The notes below the pieces were generated by a model. It saw nothing but the letters and a program-made list of their open reading frames with translations, made no database searches and had not been told where the DNA came from. Shown one piece after another: positions 1 to 9,708 of a stretch of DNA of 64,000 nucleotides (its first letter is position 1; each line of letters begins with the position of its first letter). A program made the position numbers and the translations under genes. The stretch covers positions 3,688,545 to 3,752,544 of the forward strand of contig JAVHJL010000005.1 of the NCBI GenBank assembly GCA_036971715.1, in the 5' to 3' direction. Source of the DNA: Arthrobotrys musiformis (lineage: Eukaryota; Ascomycota; Orbiliomycetes; Orbiliales; Orbiliaceae).

Positions 1-276
1 TGTTGACTCTTGTTGTATTTTTCTCTCGAGGCAGCTTTTTTGTCAAATCGAAAGACAAGGGCCTTGCCAGTTATAGCTCTCACCCCTCCAAAGGAATGAC
101 CCAAGCTTGAAATCCTCCACCTTTGTCGATAAGATAGAGCTTTTCCTACTGCCCGCAATCCGTATATATTTTTTGCGAAAAAAAAATTCTGAACGCCATT
201 GCATTCTCTATCTACTTTCCTCTTATCCTTTATAAACTCGAGTACCTATATATTATATCCCATCAAGCTAGAAATA
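1..276. other. 5' flank of the C2H2 gene
   Basis: No gene is seen here. The last 100 bases are pyrimidine- and AT-rich with an A-run near 178-187, as expected for a promoter and 5' leader of the gene that starts at 277. Confidence 0.4.
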
Positions 277-1854
277 ATGACAAAGTCGCCCAGAGTACCT
301 AAACCTCCGAGGACATACACCTGCAGGTTCTGTCAATCTGTATTCAAGCGGTCTGAGCATCTGGCTAGACATGAGAGGAGTCGTGAGTAACTTTCTTCCT
401 CCTCTTCTTTTTTCAAGCTGGATCCTTGGGGACTCGATTTGTGTGTGTGGGCTGTGGGCTTGTGTGTATTTTTTGGGGTTCTTGGTCGAGGGACAAAAAA
501 AAAACACCACAACGTAAGGTGGCTGCGGCGGCGGGGTGAAGAGCTGTGGCTTGGGGAGGGGACAATGATGAATACGAGTTCTAGATTCGAGATTTCGGAT
601 CTCTGGATTCTGGATCTGGACGGTTGAAGACGAATGAGGCTAATTACTTGCGGGGGATTCGGTGCGGACCTGCAGATACGCAAGAGAAACCGTTTGGATG
701 CTCCGTATGCTCCTGCATGTTTTCGAGGAAGTAAGTCCTGTACTTGTTTTGTTGTTTTTGCATTGGACGAAGCTCAACTGTGTTCTGGAGCTTCCGATCG
801 TGAACGGGGTGTTTCTTTTACTTCATGGAAATTATTCGGGGCAGAACTATGCTAATTTACCCGCTTTCTCGCTTTTCTTTGGGGAATTGGTTCAGGGATC
901 TCGTCGTCCGCCACGAGCGTATGATTCACTTTGAACGTAAACCCACGACGCGGATGACATCTCGGAAAGCTCGTAAATATGAACCTCGCCGCGAATCTCA
1001 GTCCTCGGTATAGCTCGCTCTTTTTTTTGCTATTTTTCTTTTCTGAGATCTTTTAAGATGCGCAAAAAAAGAGGTTGATATACTAAAGGCGGGGTTTGAA
1101 AATTTTCGTCTAGGATGCTCAGGAATCTGTGACTGTATCCACCACTACTACCCCGTCTTCTGAGCGGAGACAATCCATCCCTAAAACCCCCACGATTGAT
1201 GCAGCGGCTGCAAAGAAAACGGCAGAGGAAGCTCTCTCAAGTGCCATTCTTCAAGGGCTACCGAATATTTTCGATGAAATTACCACGCCAACTGCGGCGA
1301 CCCCGGTGACGCCGAAGTCTGTCAAACGCGGACGGACTTCTTCAGATGACGACGATGCCGACGAAATCGATGTCCGGCCAACGAAACTTCGGGTGCTTGA
1401 TCAAACGCTTACTTCCCCGGCCAGTGTTGCCCCAGTGGCTCCCATGTTTGGAAGAGCGGGGTCGAGCTCCAGCTCGAGCTCTGTTAGCTCCAGCAGTACG
1501 GCTATTTCACCCGCGAAATTAACTGCAACGGCTGCCGCTGTAGCAAACGCGTTGACCAAACCCGCCATATCGGTTCCTACCTCTATTTTCCCAGGATTTG
1601 ACATCGATCCTATTCTTAGAGACCCGGAATTTGAAGCCCAGCTCGAGGATGACGATGAAACGGCTGAAGATACGCTCAGGATGTTCACGCATGCAGAGCA
1701 ACAGTTGTTTTCACCGCCATTGTCGGATGGAGCTGATAGTGATGCTGGGGATAAAGATGGGGATGCTAGCCGTCCGAACGAGGAGTTTTTGAGGGAGGCG
1801 GCTGCTGAAGCGTGGAAATTGCAGCTTGAAGAGGAGATCAAAGCTGCGGCTTAA
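277..1854 (+). CDS. C2H2 zinc-finger transcription factor, two N-terminal fingers
   Basis: Exons 277-382, 676-730, 896-1007 and 1114-1854 give 337 residues. Splicing restores two adjacent classical fingers near the N-terminus. Finger 1 (CRFC...HLARHERSH) has spacing C-X2-C-X12-H-X3-H. It is followed by a TQEKPF linker and finger 2 (CSVC...HERMIH), C-X2-C-X12-H-X4-H. Both fingers are split by introns, so no single reading frame shows them whole. This N-terminal pair resembles fungal Msn2/Adr1-type DNA-binding domains, which predicts a nuclear, sequence-specific regulator. The rest is low-complexity: Ser/Thr/Pro-rich, a basic stretch followed by an acidic DDDDADE run, a serine run, and an acidic C-terminus that could activate transcription. 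Introns are 293, 165 and 106 bp, long for this window. The third donor (GTATAG) is weak but is forced by a stop right after it. The target genes are unknown. Confidence 0.85.
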
Positions 1855-2503
1855 AATAATCAAAAGAGGTGACAATTGCATGTGAGTTGAATCGCATGCA
1901 AGTTTCCGGGAAGGCCGAGCCGGTTGACGGCGGAATACCCCCTGGTAATAACTCGATTGATCTGGGTATATAAAGATCCATATATACTTACTTACTAACC
2001 GGATTTGTGTAGGTGTGACCTTTTTCTCGATTCCTTTATATCACTGACTGCGTTTTTCTTTCGACAGAAATAAAATCAAAAAAACTGTATTCATTAAACA
2101 TGTATTGCATGGACATGGACTACCGAACAAGTAGTTCTGGGGCATATATCTCACGGCCGGGTCACTTTTGATTCTTCTTTCCTCCTCCCCTTCCCCTACG
2201 ACCTTACCGAATCTTGGTTATTTTCACACTCTTTTTTCTTTTTGATTCATCGATTCACAGCATTGGCAGAAAAAGCAATACCCCATGTATATCAGGAACA
2301 GGCGTTTTATGGCGCAAAAAGCTAGCACAGACGAATACGAAGGCAAAGGAGATATATCTACATATGAACAACGAAGCGAAGCTTGTATTTAAGATTCAAG
2401 AGAAGCCGTATATACCTATAAATATCTCCTATCTAATAACTTATTAAGGTATGGTCGTAGGTTAAGCATCGTAAGTTGCTGGGGTAGCTGGTGGATGATG
2501 TGA
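1855..2503. other. Convergent intergenic region
   Basis: This lies between the 3' ends of the C2H2 gene and the minus-strand dehydrogenase. An AATAAA-like signal occurs at 2069-2075. No coding region is supported. Confidence 0.4.
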
Positions 2504-3337
2504 CTATTCGGGGTACACCATCTTTTTACTCACCCCGCCATCAACCACGATCTCTGTCCCTGTCACGAAATCAGAAGTTACAAGAAACTCTACGGCCTTA
2601 GCAATATCTTCGACCTTTCCAACCCTACCCGCGGAATGCCACTGGTGATCTTGCTCCGTCAAGCCATTTTCCCACTTCCGTCCCTCGGCATCACCAGCTT
2701 CATTCTCATCTTCGACGTGAATCCAGCCAGGTGAGATGGCATTAACCCTGATTTTATGGGTTTCTCCCAAAGAGACTGACATCGATTGGGTTAGTCCTAT
2801 CAACCCAGCTTTTACGGCCGAGTACGCCTCGTGGTTCGTTTCCGATTGATGGGCACGGGTTGACGAGATGTGGATTATCGTCCCCGGCGACGCCTTCCTG
2901 TTTTCAACAGGAAATGTCAAAAACGGGATACACAACCGACTCAATAAAAACGGAGCCGTCAAGCCAACCGCGACCTTTCGGTCCCATTCGGCCATGATAT
3001 CTACTTCTGAAGAACCCATAGATGCGGAGTTTGACCAGATGTGGGGTGTTGGGAACGCATTGTTTATCAATACGTCCACTCTGCCGGAGAAGTAGTCTGC
3101 AGCGGAGGATACGGCGGATGCGATGGCGGGGCGGTCTGAGAGGTCGGTATGTGAGGTCTTGAAGTTCTCTGGGGTTGAGAAACCGAGTTTTTGGAGATGC
3201 GCGGTTGTGTTTGTGAGTTCGGGGAGATTGGAGTCTATTAGGAAGACGCGATGGTTTTGGGAAAGGATGTGACGGGTTAGGCCACGGCCTATGCCACGCG
3301 CGGCACCGGTTATGAGGTAATTTAGCGGTTCAGGCAT
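2504..3337 (-). CDS. Short-chain dehydrogenase/reductase (SDR)
   Basis: A single exon of 277 residues, the usual length for a classical SDR. The N-terminal dinucleotide-binding motif TGAARGIG sits at residues 10-17, an NNA motif follows strand 4, a Ser lies in HISSTRAH, and the catalytic YxxxK is Y172/K176 (YSAVK). The C-terminal part has the expected SPGW segment and ends in a VDGG motif typical of soluble SDRs. These features predict an NAD(P)-dependent oxidoreductase acting on an alcohol or carbonyl substrate in the cytosol; the substrate cannot be read from sequence. It is transcribed divergently from a second SDR starting at 3862, with 524 bp between the starts, so the two may share a promoter. 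Confidence 0.88.
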   Translation of the reverse strand: MPEPLNYLITGAARGIGRGLTRHILSQNHRVFLIDSNLPELTNTTAHLQKLGFSTPENFKTSHTDLSDRPAIASAVSSAADYFSGRVDVLINNAFPTPHIWSNSASMGSSEVDIMAEWDRKVAVGLTAPFLLSRLCIPFLTFPVENRKASPGTIIHISSTRAHQSETNHEAYSAVKAGLIGLTQSMSVSLGETHKIRVNAISPGWIHVEDENEAGDAEGRKWENGLTEQDHQWHSAGRVGKVEDIAKAVEFLVTSDFVTGTEIVVDGGVSKKMVYPE

Positions 3338-3861
3338 GATTGCTTGGTATAAATGTCGAAAACCGAGGAGGTCAGGAAGAGATTGAAGTTTGCGGGGAAG
3401 TCATGACGGCATTTCCGCCGTCTGCGAAAGGCTGGTAACGTCAGCATTGCTATCTCCACCATAACTCCGCCGCTCAGTCATCGTGACGATAGCCGCGCGC
3501 GGGGTGAAGCTATACTGTTGCTAGCATAGTTAGTCAGGCCTATCGATAATTAACGATGTCTACGATGGAGTATGGAGAGAGGATGGAGCCGTGGAGTGGA
3601 TCCGAGACCTGTCGAACTCGACCTGGCGGCGGGCCGAAGCTTCGGACAATCCCCTGTCTCTTTATAAATTTATCACGTCAACAACGCATTCATCCCGACA
3701 TTTCCGAGCTAAGTTTACAGATTTGACGGCGAAGCTGATTTATATACAAGCTTTTGCGGAGGACATATGCTAATTGAGTCTCGTGGGCTGTATGCGAATT
3801 ATTTCAAGTTTTTCTCTTTGATCGGAAATCAATAAAGATTTGTATAATACATATAATAATC
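3338..3861. promoter_or_regulatory. Shared upstream region of two divergent SDR genes
   Basis: A 524-bp region between two start codons facing away from each other. The right part just before 3862 is AT-rich, as in a core promoter. The left part holds the inverted repeat listed separately. A bidirectional promoter is an inference from the arrangement alone. Confidence 0.45.
3405..3422. promoter_or_regulatory. Inverted repeat with CGG-N5-CCG core
   Basis: GACGGC and GCCGTC form a perfect 6-bp inverted repeat around a 6-base spacer. Inside it is a CGG/CCG pair separated by five bases, 70-80 bp upstream of the start at 3337. Fungal Zn2Cys6 regulators bind inverted CGG triplets, so this is a candidate operator. 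A chance match is quite possible. Confidence 0.25.
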
Positions 3862-4852
3862 ATGGCTTCTTCGAACTCTCCGGTTGCGATTATTACTGGG
3901 GGTGCTTCTGGTAAGCTCATTCTGATATACCAAAATATTGGAGGTTGATATCTAACGGTGACTAAATATATATAGGTATCGGCCTTGCAATTGCCACAGA
4001 CCTGGCTAATAAAGGCTGGAGCGTCATAATCGCCGATATAAACCCCCAAACCGGAGCGCCCGCCGCGGAGAAGATCGGGGCGACATTTCACCAAACCGAT
4101 GTCTCGTCTTGGGACTCCCAGCTAGACCTCTTCAAAACCACATTTCAAAAACACGGCCGTATAGATTTCTTCGCCGCAAATGCGGGTATCGATGACAAAA
4201 AGAGTATTTACGAAGAAACGGCGGAAGAGTTGGAGAAGAATGAGCCGGGGCAACCGTTTTTGAAGGTTATCGATGTGGACTTCGTGGCAGTTATTTGGGG
4301 CGTTAAACTTGCAAGTTGGTACATGAGACGGAATGAGAAGAAGAAGGGAGGCGTGATAGTCTTGACGAGTAGCGCGGCAGGATTGTATCCTATGGCTACT
4401 AATCCACTCTATGCGGGTTGCAAAGCGGCAGTAAGTTCGAACTTTCCCGGCTTAACCACATAAATCTTTGCCACGATATTATATACTGATCAACGGGATT
4501 ATAGTTGATAAACTTTGCCCGCTCCGTGGCATCGACCTACATCACCGACAAAATCAGGGTAAACGTAATCTGCCCGGCACTAGTCCCCACAGCCATTTTC
4601 CCGGGCAACCTACGTGACTTCTTCCCTGAAGAACACATCACACCGGTTTCTACGATTGTGTCGGCTTACAACAAATTCATTGATGATGAGACTTTAACGG
4701 GGCAAGTGGCGGAGTGCTCACAGGATAATCATTTTTTTAGAAAACAGGTAGAATATCCGAGTGAAAGTCAGAGGTGGATGAATGAGGACAGTGGAGAGTG
4801 TTGGGATCGAGCCTATAAAGTGTACTTTGCAAAGCAACAGGAGAAGAAATAG
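3862..4852 (+). CDS. Short-chain dehydrogenase, 15-hydroxyprostaglandin dehydrogenase-like
   Basis: Exons 3862-3910, 3976-4430 and 4505-4852 encode 283 residues. The cofactor motif TGGASGIG (residues 12-19) is split by intron 1. An NAG motif follows (ANAGID), then a serine pair in LTSSAAG and the catalytic Y162-x-x-x-K166 (YAGCK), with intron 2 starting three codons later. The layout, including a D after strand 2 (ADIN) that favours NAD(H), matches fungal 15-PGDH-like SDRs that oxidise small alcohols; the substrate is unknown. It is divergent from the SDR at 2504-3337. The pair could act on consecutive steps of one pathway, but only their position suggests this. Confidence 0.87.
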
Positions 4853-4941
4853 AACCCCTCTGGCTTTTTTTCCGTTGAATTACAGCAATTGGACCTAATC
4901 CCGCTTCTAACTCAGGGAATTGCCCCATATGTAGATATGAT

Positions 4942-5378
4942 TTAATGCTTCCAGCTGCGAGACGTTCCGTCGCGGTAGATATGATAACTCTCATCGTTCT
5001 GCGGGTTTCCACCACTAATACCACGGAACAATCTGAATGTACAATGCTCTTTATTATCAGAGGAGGACGTGTGCCAGGTCGCCATCAACCATAACTATCC
5101 ACGTATATTATAGATATTAGCGCGGTTCTACGACCTGTTCTGAATAAAAGTGCGGATACAGAGGCGTGGGACATTTACCTCAGCGTCATCGTACCCAGGC
5201 TCTGAACCGTACGCGACACCACTAAGTGCGGTCTGTAGTCTCGAGGCTGGGCCTTTAATAATTAATTCGAATAGGTCAGGGACAATTTGGTGTCCTGGAC
5301 GTCGGTGAGGATCCAAATGTGCAGGATTTGGCCGGAGGCGTGTTTGTGGCCTGGATAGGGGTATTTGGAGACAGACAT
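4942..5378 (-). CDS. Small hypothetical protein, 5' structure uncertain
   Basis: The 3' half looks real. An exon ending at 5179 with a GTAAAT donor joins an exon 5094-4942 through an 84-bp intron with a GCTAAT-like branch site, giving a continuous C-terminus rich in Trp, His, Ser and Asp (for example EPGYDDAE, RLFRGISGGN). Its frame stays open upstream to about 5463 but contains no ATG. The best start, an ATG at 5378 in good context about 130 bp downstream of TATATAAAG (5512-5522), is in another frame that stops after 38 codons. A second small intron with a poor GTCC donor would join the two frames; otherwise the gene is a frameshifted remnant. I do not recognise a family. The stated start is tentative. 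Confidence 0.35.
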
Positions 5379-6509
5379 CTTGTGTGTAGATATTACTTGC
5401 TCCTACTGGTAATAGGTTTGTGGATTTTAATTCTGCTTGAGACTGTAGTAATGACTTTGCTGTGGACTAGATATTTGCTCTTTCATGTTTTACGATCTTC
5501 GGCGCCGCGGCTCTTTATATAGATATTTTTCGAATGATCCATTCAAAGGTGTGATATCTAGATTACGTAGAGTCCGTTGGTATTGTTAGGGGCTTGGAGG
5601 TTGGGTGAATTTAGGCGTAAATGGTACAACTGTAGCATGCGGATCGTCCCGAAGCCGTCCAGACGGGCACGGGTAAGGCAGTTTGTACTGCGCATGCCGC
5701 GCTGTGTGGGGAGAATGCATCATGCAATGGATTTTCTTAAATAATGTAGTTACGTGCATACACTCGCATATGTATATCCGTCTCATTGCATTGGTTTACA
5801 TAGGCATCTCTTTGTGACGTCTGGTAACGGGTCTAGTTTACATTGTTTTCCAAAAATTTGTTTGGGAGTATCAGATTCCGGCAACCCAAGTTGAATTAAT
5901 TAATACCTGTCAATTTTGAGGCTGGACTTGAAGCTAATAGGGGCTAGAGTTGCAGAAGCGGATCGGACATGTATTCTGGTTGTGTTTTGAAGATTTCAGG
6001 TTGGCCCTGGTGTCAATTGATGTACATGTGGTACGTATCTTCAATAGGGAGGGCGTCGTGTAGCGGGCTCTCTATACAACCGTATGCAAGATGCCGTTGC
6101 CCCGCTCTACTCATGGATGTATGTACATATATCTGCATAGGCGTACGCCGGGAACAACGGCTGGTCGGCTCGAATTGCTAAAGTTAACACCATTGCAGAA
6201 TCCTGGGTCCGGGAGGTTTTCCTAGAGGCTGATGTTACATTCGAGGGCGGTGGGTGCGCAGGCAGGTATCTAAATCTATATGTGTTTTAGTCTGTACCTT
6301 TTTGTGCTACATTAGGAATTATAACTGTACTTGTAGGTGTATACACGTGATTGCTTTAACGTGCAGGCGTGCGAGCCACATAGTGCAAGTTAACTGGGTA
6401 CATTGATGTATCAATAAGAATCCATTATCAAAAGCCTAGGAAAATTATGCTATGCTATATGCTACTTCCGCAATTTGGCGCCGAATAAAGATATGGTGAT
6501 GTATTAAAC
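5379..6509. other. Intergenic region, no gene recognised
   Basis: About 1.1 kb holding the presumed promoter of the small minus-strand gene (TATA-like element near 5512) and the 3' flank of the beta-lactamase-like gene. Short open frames here show no recognisable motif. Confidence 0.35.
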
Positions 6510-8887
6510 TTATTGCTTGACTAACTTGCCGCGCATGGGTTCGTAGAAGAGGGTCATTTTGCCATTGACCTTTTTGAAGACGAAGAGATCCAGCCCCCAA
6601 CCGCTCTTTGTCGTAACACTATCCAACCGAGTTAGTTATAAACGTTTCATTATGATTTTTGAGTCGAAGGAAGGAGAAGGGGGAGACCGACATATCAAAG
6701 CCAGACCAAACACATGTAAACAACGGCACAGCCCTGAACTTTCCAGGAAACCCGGTTCCGATCAAACCAGCACCATATTCGAAGATGTTAATTTGTTTCC
6801 CACCCTGTCGCCAAATCAACTGATCTGCCTTCGTCAAGATATTCACACCGTGGAGTTGTATTTCCTTAATTGTCAAAAATCCGTTTTCGAAAGCGATGCG
6901 CGCAATTCCATCAGACGATATGTAAGTACCTGCGTAGTCAGCTGTTACAATTGAGTTGTAAGCTTTCCATATTGCTGGAGCGATGGTATTGTGAATTGTA
7001 AAAGAGAGACCCAAAGGATCAGTAGTAGCAGCGCCGGCAACCAATTCCGAGTCACTAGATCCTACGCTAGACAAAACGCTGACACCATATCCGAATTCTG
7101 GAAAGGTAGAGATTTGGGAAAATTGACCCGGGAGGCCACCGCCCTTGAAGTAAATGTTGTATGCGGCGTAATCTGGCATTATCGCTCGGAATGATTCCCA
7201 AGGAACTCCTACACTCGTGATAGCGTCTGTGTTGTAGTGGATTGAGCGCAGCCAGTTGAGACGCTGGGAGTTGCTGATTAGAGATGGGTTGCGGGAGAGG
7301 AGGAGTTTGTGGAGGAATTTAGCTAAATCGTTGGAGGTAGAGAAGATGCCACCGGCCCTGATATTGTGTTAGCTTATTTTGTAAAGAAAATTGATTTCTA
7401 GAACTGGGGGGTGGATTAATATGCAGGGATGCGGTATCGACGTACGGATCATGCACAGCAGGAACGATCAGGTCTACCATATGCCTGGAGTTCGGGACGA
7501 CAATATCTTTGCGGAGACTACGTGGGATCGCGCCTGCGAAGGTGTGGTCCATCCCGAGGGGATCAAGAATGTCGTCTTTTACAGCAGAAGCCCAGCTTTT
7601 GGTCTGCTTCTTGAGCTTCTGGCGGTACTTTCCTGTGGCGAGGCCGAGAATGGAGAACCCGGTGTTTGAATCTGAATAAGTCAGTTTTCTCTGCGCATAT
7701 TTATAATCTCTACGAGAAAAATGAGCTTTGGAATCCAGACATATACTTACAGCTAGGTGTTTCTCCCACTTGCCAGATGAGGTCGTTCTTGGAGACGGTC
7801 GTTAGAAGTTCTTGAGCAGAAGTGTTATGCTTGTAGTACTTCTCGATAAAAGTCTCCTGACCGGGGACTGGGGGCCATATGATATCGGCGGTGCTGTTAA
7901 AGACCATTTCCCCCATATCTCTCCCAAGGCCGGATCTGTGGCTGCCCAGTTGTCCAAGAGTGATGTCCGCAGCTTCACCCTTGAATTCAAGGGGCAGCCT
8001 GAACTCTGGGAGAACGTCTTGCAGCCTTGATTCTAGAGTTAACTCTGGGACAAATTTCTTTAGTTGTGCCTGCCTGCTCAAAACGAGCGCCTCGAGGACG
8101 GCGAAGACTTTTGAGACAGATGCAATTCTGTAAATAGAATTGCCGTCCACGCGGGCTGGAGATGCGGATGAAGATTCATTCAGACGTTTTCTCCCGCGGT
8201 GGAATTCGTATATTTTCCCCTTTGAAGAATGAACGATACTGATTGATAAAGCGTCCTTATTGGAAAATGTATCCGCTTTCAGAGTCAACTCTAGCTGGGC
8301 TAATGCTAGCTTGACCGCAGGATGTTGCATGACGCGAGGATCGTCGAGAAGAAAGGCGGGTGGAGGAGGGACGCATCTCCACTGCGGGGCGGCCACGGAA
8401 AGGTCACCCCCCGAGGCTAGTATAGTATTTCCTTCGTACACGCCTGAAGTCTGTCGCTTTTGAAGGAGTGGATTCGATGGGCCTGGACCTGTATATTAAC
8501 CCCCACGTTAGCATTGCTAAATCAAAAATCATGGGTTTTCTCACGATGGAGGGTCTCGAGTCCCCGAAAATCTCCAGCATATATACCTAGGTCGACCGCA
8601 TGTACGTATAACTGGGCGTTTGAAAGAACAAGAAACTTACCGGTTTTGACGATGTATAGGGTGAGCAGCATGCCCATAGAGAAGCCAATAGCCGACCAGT
8701 ATGTATTCATCAACCAGTTCTTCCCCTTATTCTTCCCTCCCTCGACTTCCATGATGGCGGACTTCTCGTCAAGCAAGGGTCGCGATTCCATCGTTTGATA
8801 TCCTCTGTGGATAGTAGGTTCGTACGACCGAATTCTGGCGTGGGAGTTTTGGAATCGATCATCCATCCCGCTATTTATATTCGCCAT
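6510..8887 (-). CDS. Membrane-anchored serine beta-lactamase-like protein
   Basis: Five exons: 8887-8641, 8488-7751, 7671-7446, 7357-6692 and 6618-6510, giving 661 residues. A cytoplasmic N-terminus of about 65 residues is followed by one hydrophobic segment (AIGFSMGMLLTLYIV), so this looks like a type II membrane protein with its catalytic domain outside the cytosol. The penicillin-binding/class C fold is supported by SxxK (S206-V-S-K209 in ASVSK) and YxN (Y329-S-N331), the latter created by splicing across intron 2. A GGIFST segment follows intron 3. Fungal members of this family are mostly hydrolases or transesterases of esters, lactones or peptides rather than antibiotic-resistance enzymes. 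The C-terminal 200 residues form an additional beta-rich part. The substrate is unknown. The start is 820 bp from that of the divergent TPR gene. Confidence 0.85.
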
Positions 8888-9708
8888 TTTCGAGAATCGA
8901 TACCCCAGGTCTGGGTACGAGACAAAAATCGATACTGCTACCTGACTAATTGGTACTAACTAACTATCACTGATAGGATTCTACGGTTAACAGTTGCCAG
9001 TAATTCTCCACCTTCCTCGCGGATAGGCTTTAGACATCCCAAAATGCCTTTGTCCATTTTGATTTTGATATTTCTTATTCTGGGATTACGGACTCTGCTG
9101 TTTAAATTTAAGCTTACCTATGGATTTACACACTGTTCCGTCTGCTGACGTGACTGCAACTCTGATATGCAAACGCATGCATGGAGGCCTCAAAAGAGCT
9201 TTCGAAACCGTAAAGCTAGCCTCTTATATTGATCTTGTGGGTAGAGCTCGGTGGAGACGACGAAGTTCGGCGGAGTTTAGTGAACTACGAATGCATTGTA
9301 GTGAGCGTGACGGAGCGCCTTTACCTCCGCGCCCAGATATCCGCAGCATATACGTCGAGTTTGGGGATCGGTCTCCACGGTCATCCGTCCATTAACTATT
9401 AGGTAAGTTCCCGCCCGTCGTTTTCCAAGTCCCGGCTGAAGTCACTAGTTTCCCCGTGGTAGCGAACCCGCATGAGCCGCAGCCGCCCTCTGACCTGGAA
9501 GTGGCAGGCCAAACGGCCCAGTGCCAATGTCGTTATAACGTTACTCCACAGAGTTTCCTCGGCCTGCGCTTTGGGCGCTGCGCCATTTCTCAGAATCTTG
9601 GGGCCTTCCCGCGAAATCCAATCCCAAACTCCGATTCCTCCCTTTCGAGCCCAGTCTTTGGCTTATAACTAACGAACCAATACTGCCTCTTAACGGCTCG
9701 TTGTCGCC
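8888..9708. promoter_or_regulatory. Divergent intergenic region, beta-lactamase-like / TPR genes
   Basis: This separates two start codons on opposite strands. A GTAAGT-like donor at about 9401 could belong to an intron in the 5' leader of the plus-strand gene. No coding region is supported. Confidence 0.35.

Noticed and set aside
1401..1841. Minus-strand 146-codon frame opposite the C2H2 gene
   Set aside because: It is a Ser-rich mirror of the low-complexity plus-strand exon and has no motif.
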